From a virus: DNA of 38,654 bases. This document shows, in pieces, positions 5,020-14,278 of the stretch. The notes beneath the pieces are model-generated. The model saw nothing but the letters and a program-made list of their open reading frames with translations. It did no database searches and was not told where the DNA came from. The stretch lies in the IMG/VR virus record IMGVR_UViG_3300045790_002333, positions 1 to 38,654 of that record. One strand, written 5' to 3'. Numbering within the stretch: the stretch's first letter is position 1; every line of letters begins with the position of its first letter. The translations under genes and the position numbers were made by a program.

Positions 5020-8000
5020 TTACGGGGAGATCAGGATGCGCATCTGCGTGCCGGTGCCAGCCAGCAGAATTTGGTCGGATGTAAATGAGGTCAGCCTGAG
5101 AAGCAGGCAGAGATAACAAGTGCCTTCGTAGGCGACCGGGATGCGGTAGCCGCCCACATCAAGGATCAGCCCCTCGATGCCATTCCCGTTGACAACCACG
5201 TCAGAGCCGTCGAGCTGGAAGTTGATGGTCCGCCCATCCGCAATGATATTTTCTGTCCCTGTGCCTGCCCACGCGTCCCCCGGCGCGCGCGAGGCATCGA
5301 CGATGCCGATGGCCCACTCCCCGACCACGTTTTCGTTTGTCGCCTCGTTCGGCCCTTGGAAGTTCGACTGCAAGGTTTGGATCGACAACAGGTCCAGCTC
5401 TTTCAGGCCGGGAACCTCGATTGCCACGACAACCTTGTAGGCCGCGCCGGAAAAGCCCGTATTCGAGCCGAGATTGTCGGTCAGGGCTTCTCTGGAAATA
5501 CGGCGGATGTCCGTTCCGTCATCATACCAGATCACGTCATTTGTCGTATCTTCATAGATGCGCCGACTGGTCGCGGTCGGCGTCCCCGCACCGCTTTCAA
5601 TCAGCGAATAGCCGCTGGAAATTTCGGCCTGCGCAACCGTTGACTTACCGGCCAATGTCCCCGCGTCCGACACCTTGGAAAGTGTCAGCGTCGGAATTTG
5701 CGAGGCGTTCGGGATGGCCGTTTGCAGGATGCCGGAGGCGTTGAGAGCCGAGGTGATGCGCCCGTCCGTCAACTCTGCTGGCCGTGACGAGATCGACGCC
5801 CAGGCAGCCGTCGTGCCCAACGCCGCCCCATCGGTGAGTTCGTTCGTGTTGGTGATGTAGTTCGCATTGAGGGCGCCAGAAAAAAGGCCGCCGCCCGTGC
5901 GCCGCAAAGCGTTCGAGCTATCCAGCCGTGCGCTTGAAATGTTCCGGTTGAGGTCGCCGAGAGCATCCAGCCCAGCCGCAACACGCCCGTCCGTCAATTC
6001 CGTCGGGCGGCCCGTGACCGTAGAACCCCACGCCGCCCCATAGGTGGCATTCGTGTCACCGGTGAACCCGACGCCGGACAGCGTGACCTGACCGCCACCA
6101 GCACCCGAAAGAGTGCCATTTGCCGCGATTGAAACGGCTGTATTCAGAATGCCCTCGGAACCGGTCAGAGAAGAAAGGTTCGCCGGGATACTCCCGACAT
6201 TATTTCCCCATGTTGCGCCGAGGGTGGCGTTAGGTTCTGGCCGGTTTCCGTCATCATCCGAGACGCCAGACCAGCCAACAGAAGTCGCGCCGCCAACGGT
6301 CCAGGTTGCCGACACCGTGACATTGGCCCAAGCCGTCCAGCTTCCACCGCCGTAGACATCTTCAGCCCGCGCCCGGACATTATACGTCGCCCCGGCGATC
6401 AGGCCCGCAACAGCCTTGCCGGTTTCGTCTGCCTCGACATAAAGCGTCGTGACATTCGTTGTGCCGTTTAGCCGGTATTGCACTGCTATCGAGCGCGTGC
6501 GTTGCAGGTCGTCCCCAGCCAGCGCATCCCATGACGCCGAAAAGCCTGGCAAGGTGTAGCTGCCTGCCGTTTGCGACGTGGAAATCACCGCAAAGCTGGA
6601 TAGCGAGAGCGCAGACGCTGCGTCAACGTCAACCGGGATGACCTGTGCAGGCCCCCACACCCCGCCATCAGCTCCGTATCGGATACGCACATAATAGCGT
6701 TCGGACGCGATTGCTTGCAGTGTGCGGCCCCTTGACGCCTCTGCCCGGCTCAAGATGATTTGATCAGAGAACTCGGTATCTGTAACCGCGCGCATATCAA
6801 TTGCGACCAAACTGGCCTCGGCAGGAACGCCCGCAGTCGGAGCCGTTAAGGTCACAACCGGTCGCGCGTAGCCTTCTGCGCTGGTTTGCGTACCGCTAGC
6901 CGCTGTCCACCCGGACGGGGCAGAAAGCGCACTGCCCCCCGACGCTACAGAGACCTCAACGGTCAGCCAGCTAGACGCGATCTGATAGGCGGATCGGTAG
7001 CGGATGCGCACGGAGTAAACGCGAGCGCGCTCCACATTGGGAATGCGAAAGCCGTTTAGCGCCTGATTGCGCGATAGGGTCGCCGCAGGAATATAATCCG
7101 TGTCCCCGGCTGGTGCTGTGTCGTCATTCGCAAATTGCCCGCCAAGGAAATCAAGTCCTAACGTTGCCCCGCCCTGTCGCTTATACTCGACTTCCACGCT
7201 CTGGATGGTTGGCCCGATAGCCCCCGGCGCTGTAATGTCAATTACGGTCTGCGCTGCACCCTGCGGCCCGGAAACCTCCGTTGCCGTAGCCGTCCACCCG
7301 CTTGGCGTCTGCGTGGTTGGTGCGGTTGCGGCAGTCACCGTGCCGGACGGGGCGTCTTCCTCTTCGCTGGCAGCGGTCCAATCATATTTAGTGTCCGTCT
7401 CAGACCGCGCGACAATATCAACCGTCCCGTCCGCATTGGCCTTGCGGCTGACAAGCAGGTACTTCCCGTTTGCTGCCGAGCCGTAGCTATCGCTGTCAAG
7501 GGTGAACACTTCACCCTCTTGGATGCCCAGAGCCTTGACCTTGTAGCGGGCCTGTATTTCGCGCGGCTCACGCTTGTTGCCGCCGTAAATTTTGGCCAGC
7601 CTTTGCGCGCGGCGGTGGTCGTCCGTGAACGGCAGGCGTAGCTCTGCCCAAAGAACTTCGCTGTCGTCCTCCGTCTCCCAAGTCGCATTGCGGTAGGCAG
7701 GAGCGCCCGCGAAATTATACCCTGCGGACGGCTCGCGGTATTGAACCGCTATAGCGTTTGCCGTCTCACGCACGGACCGGGCGGACGTGATGCGGATCGG
7801 CCCAGCCAAGTCATCATCAGTTAATGTGATTGTCGCGGTTTGTGCTTCCCCGCTATAGATAGCAACTTTGCCGGACCGAGTGGTAAGCATCCCGGCCATG
7901 GCCGAGAGCATCCCCTCAAGAACGCCGATAGGATCGTCAGCCGCAGACACAACGCCGCCGCCGCCCGTATAGCGCGCAATGGTGCCGCCTGCCTTGACAC

Positions 8001-8832
8001 TAACCGTTTCATCGCACACGTCCGCAGCATCAGCGAAGCTCTGAAAGTCAATCAGCGCGGTTGGCACGCCAAGGCCAAGGATGCGTGTCCCGTTGACCTT
8101 GACTCCCATCAGGAAATCAAGCGCCCACAGGGCCGGGTTTTGTGTCCAGGCTATGTATGATGCGTTAGTAGGGTCATTGCCCGGCGAACTATCGAGGCGG
8201 GGGTCGTAACACTTGCGGCCACGCATGACGAAAAGCGGCTGCGGAATTCCAGAGGTCCAGACTTCCGGGTCGTATTCAAAGCGCAGATAGGCGAGCGCAA
8301 CACCTTTGCCAGCGTGCGCGCTGGTCCAATCGCCGATCTCTGACACAGCGGTCGAGAACGCAGACTGAGACGTGGTGCCGAGCGTTGTTTCAATCCGGGC
8401 CTTCTGGCTCGCCCACTTGCTCGGGGCGGTGATATACCCAGACCCGTCAAGCGTGACGGTCTCGCTATTCAGCCGAACCTCTTCGACACTTTCGTATGGC
8501 CCGCCATCACCGAGCGCGGCGATCAGATGTAGGTATTTGTTATCGTCGCCCGTTGTCCGGCCCGGCAAGATGACCTGACCACCCACCGCCGTTTCACCGT
8601 AGATGACCTGTCGCGGCGCGTCCGGGTTTGGCTGGAATGTGAGGGCGCGCCCCGGATCGGTGAAGGCTGGAGTTTTGGGTTTGGGGGACAGTGACGACGC
8701 AACCGCGCTAATCCCTGCGCTGATAAGCGCGCGCCCCGCAAATTGCATCAGCGTTGTAGAGACGGCCTGCGTGAACCCGGCTGTCAGCGCGGACGCAACA
8801 AGAGTAGAGGCAGCGGCAACAACAGGTGGCAT
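5020..8832 (-). CDS. Tail-tip / host-specificity protein (central fibre, J-like)
   Basis: A 1270-residue protein, the largest in the window. The N-terminal part has a hydrophobic small-residue stretch (MPPVVAAASTLV...), then the region typical of phage tail-tip attachment proteins (VIYGETAVGG..., LHLIAALGDGGPYESVEEVRLN). The middle has repeated fibronectin-like segments (motifs PSGWTA at several positions). The C-terminal third carries short repeats (TELTDGRV, AELTDGRI) and a compact end that may contact the receptor. I took ATG 8832, where TGATG couples it to the upstream gene; the open frame extends about 47 codons further but inside that gene. It would sit at the end of the tail and recognise the host. 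Confidence 0.85.
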   Translation of the reverse strand: MPPVVAAASTLVASALTAGFTQAVSTTLMQFAGRALISAGISAVASSLSPKPKTPAFTDPGRALTFQPNPDAPRQVIYGETAVGGQVILPGRTTGDDNKYLHLIAALGDGGPYESVEEVRLNSETVTLDGSGYITAPSKWASQKARIETTLGTTSQSAFSTAVSEIGDWTSAHAGKGVALAYLRFEYDPEVWTSGIPQPLFVMRGRKCYDPRLDSSPGNDPTNASYIAWTQNPALWALDFLMGVKVNGTRILGLGVPTALIDFQSFADAADVCDETVSVKAGGTIARYTGGGGVVSAADDPIGVLEGMLSAMAGMLTTRSGKVAIYSGEAQTATITLTDDDLAGPIRITSARSVRETANAIAVQYREPSAGYNFAGAPAYRNATWETEDDSEVLWAELRLPFTDDHRRAQRLAKIYGGNKREPREIQARYKVKALGIQEGEVFTLDSDSYGSAANGKYLLVSRKANADGTVDIVARSETDTKYDWTAASEEEDAPSGTVTAATAPTTQTPSGWTATATEVSGPQGAAQTVIDITAPGAIGPTIQSVEVEYKRQGGATLGLDFLGGQFANDDTAPAGDTDYIPAATLSRNQALNGFRIPNVERARVYSVRIRYRSAYQIASSWLTVEVSVASGGSALSAPSGWTAASGTQTSAEGYARPVVTLTAPTAGVPAEASLVAIDMRAVTDTEFSDQIILSRAEASRGRTLQAIASERYYVRIRYGADGGVWGPAQVIPVDVDAASALSLSSFAVISTSQTAGSYTLPGFSASWDALAGDDLQRTRSIAVQYRLNGTTNVTTLYVEADETGKAVAGLIAGATYNVRARAEDVYGGGSWTAWANVTVSATWTVGGATSVGWSGVSDDDGNRPEPNATLGATWGNNVGSIPANLSSLTGSEGILNTAVSIAANGTLSGAGGGQVTLSGVGFTGDTNATYGAAWGSTVTGRPTELTDGRVAAGLDALGDLNRNISSARLDSSNALRRTGGGLFSGALNANYITNTNELTDGAALGTTAAWASISSRPAELTDGRITSALNASGILQTAIPNASQIPTLTLSKVSDAGTLAGKSTVAQAEISSGYSLIESGAGTPTATSRRIYEDTTNDVIWYDDGTDIRRISREALTDNLGSNTGFSGAAYKVVVAIEVPGLKELDLLSIQTLQSNFQGPNEATNENVVGEWAIGIVDASRAPGDAWAGTGTENIIADGRTINFQLDGSDVVVNGNGIEGLILDVGGYRIPVAYEGTCYLCLLLRLTSFTSDQILLAGTGTQMRILISP

Positions 8833-9218
8833 CAGATCACCCAAGCATGAGAGCAGGCGCGCAACGGGCGGCGGACGTAATCGCCACCGAGCGCTAGAAA
8901 GATTGCAGAGGAACCGTCGCAAATGCCGAGGGCATCCATTGGCGGTGATGGGTGCGCGACAATGGCACCCCAATAGGCTTGTTCCGGGGCCACTGGCCGA
9001 CCGGCGAAGTTGTGCATCATGTCAGCCAGGCGCTGGCCGTGACGGCGGACCACACGCAGCGCGCCAAACGCGCTCGACCATTCCGGCAATTCGACCGGGC
9101 GTCCGCTGTCTGCAAGCCATGCAGCCGCGTATCGTGCGCAGTCCCAATTCTGATAATCGACCACTTTTCCGCGATGCGTATCGAGGAAGGCTTGAAGCCT
9201 CTTTCGGTCTTTAATAAT
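8832..9218 (-). CDS. Tail-assembly protein, DUF6950 / NlpC-P60-like
   Basis: About 128 residues. It has a DCARYAAAW motif near the start (a Cys in NlpC/P60 position) and a C-terminus (LGICDGSSAIF ... ACSHAWVI) that matches the DUF6950 phage family, usually encoded just before the tail-tip protein. A peptidoglycan-cleaving or tail-tip assembly role is likely. The start is unusual: no ATG, GTG or TTG lies at the right place, and the frame joins the previous gene at ATTATTAA, so ATT at 9218 is my choice; GTG at the VVDYQNWDC site would remove part of the domain. The stop is joined to the next start as TGATG. Confidence 0.65.
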   Translation of the reverse strand: MIKDRKRLQAFLDTHRGKVVDYQNWDCARYAAAWLADSGRPVELPEWSSAFGALRVVRRHGQRLADMMHNFAGRPVAPEQAYWGAIVAHPSPPMDALGICDGSSAIFLALGGDYVRRPLRACSHAWVI

Positions 9219-9849
9219 CGCGAAGCGTCCGGCCGGGTGCGAGGCCAGACCCGGTATTGATCCCGGCCCCTGTTGCCGAACCCGCGCCGCCCCCAGCAGT
9301 CGGCCCGCCCCAGTTGGCAGGCTTGGTGTCAGCCACGAATTCAAACACCTCATCGCCCGAGAAGATGCCCTCTTGATCCGCGCTGTTGCGGCGGTGCTCT
9401 GTCCGGCGCAAAGCTGCTCCGACACCATCAAGGCAGGACACGACAATCTCGATACCGTCTGACTTTTCAGTCACGGACGGCTGATCGACTTTGCCGAAAA
9501 ACGCCAACCACGGGTCCGCAACAATCGCGTCCGTGGCCGTGTCGAAAAAGCCGAGGTAAATATAAACATTGGCACCGCGCGCCAGCTCGTTAAGCGCATC
9601 AGCCTTCACGCTCGCATCAAGACCGGACAAGCCAATCTCGACCCGCCCCGCACGAAGCTCCGTCGAAGACTCCAGCGGCCCGATAAAGCCCAAGTCGCCC
9701 GCGCCGGTCCACGTCTGGCTGTCCCATGTCAGCTCGCCAACACCCGTGAAAAAGCGGACGGTCGCGGTTGGAAGCTCAATCTTGACCATCGCAAAGGGTG
9801 CGTTTTGCGCGGCTTCCGCCTCTGTCTGCCATGCTGCGGTCTGGCTCAT
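9211..9849 (-). CDS. Tail protein (baseplate/hub-like)
   Basis: A 212-residue, mostly beta protein of the virion cluster, between a distal-tail-like protein and the DUF6950 gene. Segments such as VRFFTGVGELTWDSQTWTGA and GRVEIGLSGLD resemble the conserved phage tail proteins (DUF2163-like group) found before the NlpC-type gene in alphaproteobacterial siphoviruses and gene transfer agents. The C-terminus is a glycine-rich linker. It overlaps its upstream neighbour by 4 nt. Placement at the tail tip is inferred from gene order. Confidence 0.6.
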   Translation of the reverse strand: MSQTAAWQTEAEAAQNAPFAMVKIELPTATVRFFTGVGELTWDSQTWTGAGDLGFIGPLESSTELRAGRVEIGLSGLDASVKADALNELARGANVYIYLGFFDTATDAIVADPWLAFFGKVDQPSVTEKSDGIEIVVSCLDGVGAALRRTEHRRNSADQEGIFSGDEVFEFVADTKPANWGGPTAGGGAGSATGAGINTGSGLAPGRTLRDY

Positions 9850-10541
9850 CGCAAGAACTCCCGCAGCTTGAAAGCAATCGTTCTGGTTCCGTTTGCGCCA
9901 TCGAGGCTTTCGGCTGCTTGGTTGTTATCGAGCGCGATGAATTCACCGGTCGGCTTCTCAAGGATGACGGCGGCGTTATCCGATGGGCTGCGGCGAATTT
10001 TGGGGGCGACAGATATCGTCATGTCCCCGTTACTGTCAGCAAAGCTGTCAGCGGTGAGGATGTGGAGCTCTCGGAATGTCCCGTTTTCAAAAGCGATGTA
10101 ATCGCCCTTGTTCAGGCCGTCGCCTGGCAACCATCCGTCTGTTTGCAGCGAGGTGCCTGTCTGCGATCCACCGTCAACCAGCGGTGTTGGCACCGTGACC
10201 CAGCGGAGCGCGTATTCTCCTGCGATGAAGTCGAAATCCAAGCTTGCGGAATTTGGGTGCGCAGGCGGGACAGAGGCGTCGTAATAGTCAACCGGTCGCG
10301 GCGCGTGCGGCCCGGCGTAAATGGACCCAAACACACCATTCGCCTCGGTTAGAACCGCCATCCACTGCCCGGCCTGATATCGGGTCATTGGCGGCAACTC
10401 GACCTCTAGACGCCACATTGCGCCAAACCGAGCCGAAACCTGTGTAGCGCCGGTAATCGGGCTGGTCTGACTGGCAGAGTTTGCGGCAAGCCAAACGCGC
10501 TGACGAACGGGGCCGGGGCTAGTGGGGAGGCTGGCGACCAT
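9846..10541 (-). CDS. Distal-tail-like minor tail protein
   Basis: A 231-residue protein directly after the tape measure gene (TAATG junction at 10541). No cysteine-rich or enzymatic motif is seen; it contains RYQAGQWMAVLTEANGVFG and a long central insertion. By gene order (tube, chaperones, tape measure, then this) it should be the distal tail protein that starts tail assembly below the tape measure. Family assignment by eye is weak, context is strong. Confidence 0.6.
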   Translation of the reverse strand: MVASLPTSPGPVRQRVWLAANSASQTSPITGATQVSARFGAMWRLEVELPPMTRYQAGQWMAVLTEANGVFGSIYAGPHAPRPVDYYDASVPPAHPNSASLDFDFIAGEYALRWVTVPTPLVDGGSQTGTSLQTDGWLPGDGLNKGDYIAFENGTFRELHILTADSFADSNGDMTISVAPKIRRSPSDNAAVILEKPTGEFIALDNNQAAESLDGANGTRTIAFKLREFLR

Positions 10542-12349
10542 TACACGGCACTCCTGGAGCCTGAAATCTGTGAAAACGCCTCAACAGAACCGGCGATTGA
10601 AGATTGAACGAGCGCCGGTCCGTTCGTCTGGAACGCCTTGGCGATCATTTCCGCCGTCCCCTCGGTGGCATATCGAGCGTCCACATTCACAATTGTTTGC
10701 GAAACGGCTTGCGATGCAGACTTGCCCGACACGCTTGTCAGGCCCGGCGCTGATGCCGTGCCCAAGGCGGTGCCGATGGCCCCGTCAAAAAGGCCCTGTG
10801 TGAAACTGGCGAGGGGTTGGGCAATCAAGTTGTTAAATGCCACGCGGGCCATAATGGCCACGATTTCGCTAGCCAGATCGCGGAACGTCACCGAAATTCC
10901 CCGCGCCATGTTATCGAAGGCCGACCCGATAGCGTCCGTCACTGAGTAGGCGGCGCGCTCGCTGTCGATTGTGAACCGGTCGAAGGCGCGCGAAGTCTCC
11001 TCTAGAGCCTCCCGTGCACGGCGGGCCGGAGCACTCGCCTTGATTTTATCTTGCTCGGCCCGTTGCTCCGCCAACCTGCGGCGCTCGGCTTCAACAGTAC
11101 GCGACACCCCGTCAAGGTACTCGCTTAATTCTGCCGTTGCGGCGGCGCGGGCGCGGGTGTTGCTGGCCGTTGACCCGGTGTTGGTGTCTTGGGCCTCCGT
11201 AAGCCCTTCAAGCTGCCCGCGAAGCTCTGCCACGCGCTCGTTTAGCGCCCCGACAATGGTCAATTGAGCGCCAACGCTTGTTGGGTCGGGCAGGCCAGCG
11301 CTATTGGTGAAGGTTTCGCCAAGGCCTTCCACGAAATCGGCACCGAGGAACGAACGGAGCGTCCCAGTGCTTTGCACGCCCCGGCGCTCGTTTCGCTGGA
11401 TGGTTTCCCAGTAGCTTTCTATTGCCCGCTCGATGGCAATTATTTCAGCCTCAATGGCTCCTGCCGTCTCTGGGTTAAATTGCCCCTCTGAGAAGGCCCG
11501 ACCGAAAGAGTCGAACATATTGCCCAGCACCACACCCACACGCTCGATGTGCGGGATGATGTCGATAGCCCAAGCCAGCATGACCCGCGCCGCAGGCATG
11601 AAGCTATCACCGATGGCTACCGCCGCGTCTCGTACTTCTGCCTGAAATTCGCGATATCGGTTGGTCAGGCTGTCCGCAGTGCGTGCGGCATCGCCTTGCG
11701 CGTCCCCGGTGCCAGCCATGATGATGTTAAGGCGGGCAAGCGCGAGCTGTTGAGCCGTCGCCGCGTCCGTGCCGCCCCGAATGCCCATGTTGAGCAATTC
11801 GGATTCAAGCGCAGCCTGATTGATAATCACGCCATAACGGCGCACCGTTTCGTGATTGCCGACCAGCGCGGATTGCAGCGCCCGTACCGTTTCCGGCTCG
11901 CTCTCATTGTTGAAACTGGCCAGGTCTACGGCAAGCTGTGTCAGGGTCTGCGAAAACTGCGCAGCCTCTTCGCGGGCAAAGCCTAGCGGTACGAACGTAT
12001 CCTGAAACGTGGACAGATATTGCTCAAGAGCAATGGAAGACCGGGCAACCGCATCAGCCGTTGTCTCTGCCCAATCCCGCACACCATCCGCACTGTCACG
12101 GAAAACCGCGTCAAACTTGGAGCGGATTTCTTCCGCGCCCGCCGCTTCCCGTACAGAAAGGCCAACGCCCGCAGCGACCGCCGCGCCCATGATGGCCCCG
12201 ATTTGCGCGAACCGACGCCCCAAGGCGGCAAAATCAGCGCCCATGCGGTCAGTGGCATTGCTTGTGGCCGTCTGCGCACGACGAAGCGCAACGTCAAGGT
12301 CGCGCATGTCGCCCGTGATGTGGACTTTTACCTCGCCCGCACTGACCAT
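10541..12349 (-). CDS. Tape measure protein
   Basis: A 602-residue, alanine-rich, mainly helical protein with coiled-coil stretches (RRFAQIGAIMGAAVAAGVG, and VEAERRRLAEQRAEQDKIK) and a hydrophobic central segment (MPAARVMLAWAIDIIPHIE). It lies right after the tail-assembly chaperone pair, as tape measures do. It sets tail length and may pass into the host envelope. At the usual ~0.15 nm per residue, 602 residues imply a rather short tail of roughly 90 nm. ATG 12349 gives MVSAGEVKVHITGDM. Confidence 0.9.
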   Translation of the reverse strand: MVSAGEVKVHITGDMRDLDVALRRAQTATSNATDRMGADFAALGRRFAQIGAIMGAAVAAGVGLSVREAAGAEEIRSKFDAVFRDSADGVRDWAETTADAVARSSIALEQYLSTFQDTFVPLGFAREEAAQFSQTLTQLAVDLASFNNESEPETVRALQSALVGNHETVRRYGVIINQAALESELLNMGIRGGTDAATAQQLALARLNIIMAGTGDAQGDAARTADSLTNRYREFQAEVRDAAVAIGDSFMPAARVMLAWAIDIIPHIERVGVVLGNMFDSFGRAFSEGQFNPETAGAIEAEIIAIERAIESYWETIQRNERRGVQSTGTLRSFLGADFVEGLGETFTNSAGLPDPTSVGAQLTIVGALNERVAELRGQLEGLTEAQDTNTGSTASNTRARAAATAELSEYLDGVSRTVEAERRRLAEQRAEQDKIKASAPARRAREALEETSRAFDRFTIDSERAAYSVTDAIGSAFDNMARGISVTFRDLASEIVAIMARVAFNNLIAQPLASFTQGLFDGAIGTALGTASAPGLTSVSGKSASQAVSQTIVNVDARYATEGTAEMIAKAFQTNGPALVQSSIAGSVEAFSQISGSRSAV

Positions 12350-12352
12350 GAC

Positions 12353-12580
12353 TTAACCTTTCTGTCGGGCCTCATCCCAAGCGATGGTGGCCTCGATTTC
12401 TTCCATTGTCGGGAGGTCTGGCCGTCCAGCTCCGTGGAACTCTGCGAACCCCTCGGCAGAGGCCAGCCATTCCGCGACGCTCATTGCCCAGAAGTCAGCG
12501 GGGCGAAGACCCATCTTGCCGATCCCTAGCGCCATCCAGCCGCGCCAAGGGATGGCCTCTAGGTCTTCGCCCCGTCCGCG
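12353..12580 (-). CDS. Tail assembly chaperone, frameshift extension (T part of G-T)
   Basis: This frame is read after a -1 slip at 12580-12586 and adds 75 residues (RGRGEDLEAIPWRGW ... EARQKG) to the upstream chaperone, giving a fusion of about 178 residues. The motif PWRGWMALGIGKMGLRPADF matches the tail assembly chaperone family seen in Rhodobacter-type gene transfer agents. In lambda, gpG binds the tape measure and the rarer gpGT brings in tail-tube protein. An ATG at 12535 could give a separate short product, but it lacks a good ribosome site. Confidence 0.75.
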   Translation of the reverse strand, partial: RGRGEDLEAIPWRGWMALGIGKMGLRPADFWAMSVAEWLASAEGFAEFHGAGRPDLPTMEEIEATIAWDEARQKG

Positions 12581-12888
12581 TTTCCCGCTTCGTCCTGCCC
12601 AGCAAAGGCGGCTGACACGCACGCGCCAACCGCCCCCGCCAAACCAGCAAGATCATTGCTCTGGCGAAGCTTGGATGTGTCCCTGGACCCGCCCGCCCGT
12701 GCGAACGCATCCGCGCAAGCCAGCAGCACGCGAACGGACACACTGCCAGACTGCATGTCTGCCGCGACTTGTGGGAACGTCTTGCCGAGAGCGTCCTCAA
12801 TCTCAGCAAGCGCACCAAGGTTGGCAACGAATACGAACGACTCGCCGCCGACCTCTACGCTGACTTCGCCGCGCGCCTTGTTAACCAT
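12559..12888 (-). CDS. Tail assembly chaperone (G-like)
   Basis: A 109-residue protein between the tail tube and tape measure genes: MVNKARGEVSVEVGGESFVF, then an acidic/helical body. Size and position are those of the gpG-like chaperone that coats the tape measure before tube assembly. I chose ATG 12888 because it overlaps the tube protein stop as TAATG; an ATG five codons upstream lies in that gene. Near its 3' end it has the slippery heptamer, so a fraction of ribosomes should make the longer G-T form. Confidence 0.8.
   Translation of the reverse strand: MVNKARGEVSVEVGGESFVFVANLGALAEIEDALGKTFPQVAADMQSGSVSVRVLLACADAFARAGGSRDTSKLRQSNDLAGLAGAVGACVSAAFAGQDEAGNADGAKT
12580..12586 (-). other. 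Programmed -1 ribosomal frameshift site G_GGA_AAC
   Basis: On the minus strand the codons gcG GGA AAC form the X_XXY_YYZ heptamer GGGAAAC in exactly the right phase, close to lambda's GGGAAAG. A -1 slip enters the frame that runs to 12353 and is conserved-looking chaperone sequence. The zero-frame stop TAG is 21 nt downstream. Confidence 0.85.
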
Positions 12889-13289
12889 TAGGTGAACGTC
12901 CACGCATCGCCAGATTGCAGGGAAATCGAGAATTCGCCGCCACTGTCGAACGAACCCTTGTGCGACAGCTCGGTAATAATAAAGCCGCCCTCATAGGTGC
13001 CGAAATCAGGGATCACGATCTGGAAATCCCGAAGCGTCCCGGCCTCGAAATCGGTTTGCAGGGCAGCGTCGGAAGCCGCATCGGTGAAGACCCCGGAGAA
13101 CGAAACGTCCAGCGTCTTTTTGCCAGCCGTTGAAAGCAGCTCACGGGCGAAACCCGAGCTATCGGCGGAGGTCACATCGACCGGCGCGCGGTTCAAACGC
13201 ATGTCAAGGCTGCGCATCCCGGCAATGGTGGTAAAGACGGTCGAAATATCGACCTTGAGAAGATAGGCGAGACCCTTTTGAGCGGCCAT
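12888..13289 (-). CDS. Major tail (tube) protein
   Basis: A 133-residue protein starting MAAQKGLAYLLKVDISTVFT with the pattern of small siphovirus/GTA tail tube proteins: a TTIAGMRSLDMRLNRAPVDVTSADS segment (given in part: LDMRLNRAPVDVTSAD), GKKTLDVSFSGVF and a C-terminal FSISLQSGDAWTF. Many copies stack as the tail tube. It lies between the terminator-type protein and the chaperones, as expected. The ATG is 12 nt after the upstream stop. Confidence 0.88.
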   Translation of the reverse strand: MAAQKGLAYLLKVDISTVFTTIAGMRSLDMRLNRAPVDVTSADSSGFARELLSTAGKKTLDVSFSGVFTDAASDAALQTDFEAGTLRDFQIVIPDFGTYEGGFIITELSHKGSFDSGGEFSISLQSGDAWTFT

Positions 13290-13300
13290 GATTTAAGCTC

Positions 13301-13846
13301 CTAGTTGGAAGGGCTGATGAGAGCGCGGAACGTCACGACACCGCTGATGGATTGGCCCCGCGCCTTGCCAAGCACGACACCACCAGCCGGATCATCATTC
13401 AGCCCAGGAATGATGACGGCAGAAACGTATCGACAGGACACCAGCCGCTTATCGGCTGCGGTGGCAACCCGCATCGGGCCTGTCAGGAAATCAAACGCGA
13501 CGCTCTCACCCTCAGCCGGGCTGGCTGACAGGTCGAAGCCGTCGCGATGGGTTAGAATGTCGCGGATGCGCTCGATGGCTTTCGCCACGTCAAGCACTCC
13601 GGTTGGGGAGGTGGACTTGCCCCGCTCGAAATGCGCGGCCACCTGAAACTGTATTTCGTCCCCGTCGAAGTCGGCAGCGCTCCAATCGGTTGCGCTGACA
13701 AATGAGAGCGTGACATATGGCAGGGCTTGGTTGTCGGGCGCGTCTAGGGTGAAGACGTTTGCGTTCCCACCCATGAATCCGGCCAGCAGGCCGTCACCAG
13801 TCAAAGCTGCCTTGACGGTTTCCAGTAGTGGCAATCCTGAGAGCAT
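13301..13846 (-). CDS. Tail completion/terminator protein (DUF3168-like)
   Basis: A 181-residue protein: LPLLETVKAALTGDGLLAGF, then LPYVTLSFVSATDWSAADFDG and FERGKSTSPTGVLDVAKAIE. This follows the DUF3168 pattern (short N-terminal helix, PYV..G segment, tube-capping fold). It caps the tail tube and joins it to the head connector. It is longer than most family members because of an extra C-terminal ~50 residues. It lies between the HK97-gp10-like gene and the tube gene, in canonical order. Confidence 0.72.
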   Translation of the reverse strand: MLSGLPLLETVKAALTGDGLLAGFMGGNANVFTLDAPDNQALPYVTLSFVSATDWSAADFDGDEIQFQVAAHFERGKSTSPTGVLDVAKAIERIRDILTHRDGFDLSASPAEGESVAFDFLTGPMRVATAADKRLVSCRYVSAVIIPGLNDDPAGGVVLGKARGQSISGVVTFRALISPSN

Positions 13847-13849
13847 GGC

Positions 13850-14278
13850 TTAGGGCCTTTGCAAAATCCGGCGCACCGCCCAGATCACAATCTGATGGAT
13901 GCGGCCCTCGTTCTCTTGCAGCCCGCGCCGCATGAAGGGCCTGCCACCGCGCGCCGGGTCTTTGAATTCCAGGCGCTCGGCATAGGGTGCACGCGCCACC
14001 ACGTCCGCGCCGTCATTGCGGCGGGCGGTTGAAATGGACGCAGCCAGAATGCCCATGTCCGTCATCGGGTATTCACCCGGCGCAGACGCTCGCGACTTGC
14101 CATTAGGACGCGTCTTCCCGGTAGCGGGGCCTTGATTGAGCGATGTGACGATGTGGCGCTCAAGATCCAAAGCAGCGGCGTGTGATCCTTCACGAATGGC
14201 ATTTCGCTTGATGCGCTGCCCGATTTTCTGCATTTCGACTTGCAGTTCCGAAACGCCCGTGATGCGAGCGCCCGGCAT
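13850..14278 (-). CDS. HK97 gp10-like neck protein
   Basis: A 142-residue basic protein: ITGVSELQVEMQKIGQRIKR at the start, then APGEYPMTDMGILAASIS and APYAERLEFKDPARGGRPFM. The pattern SGx(L)..S, YA..LE(F/Y)G..R...RPFM is characteristic of HK97 gp10 family neck proteins, which help connect head and tail. Start overlaps the upstream stop as TAATG at 14278. Confidence 0.78.
   Translation of the reverse strand: MPGARITGVSELQVEMQKIGQRIKRNAIREGSHAAALDLERHIVTSLNQGPATGKTRPNGKSRASAPGEYPMTDMGILAASISTARRNDGADVVARAPYAERLEFKDPARGGRPFMRRGLQENEGRIHQIVIWAVRRILQRP

Noticed and set aside
5177-8578. Many plus-strand open frames opposite the tail-tip gene
   Set aside because: They are shadows of GC-rich codon use in the 1270-residue gene; none has a start signal or recognisable product.
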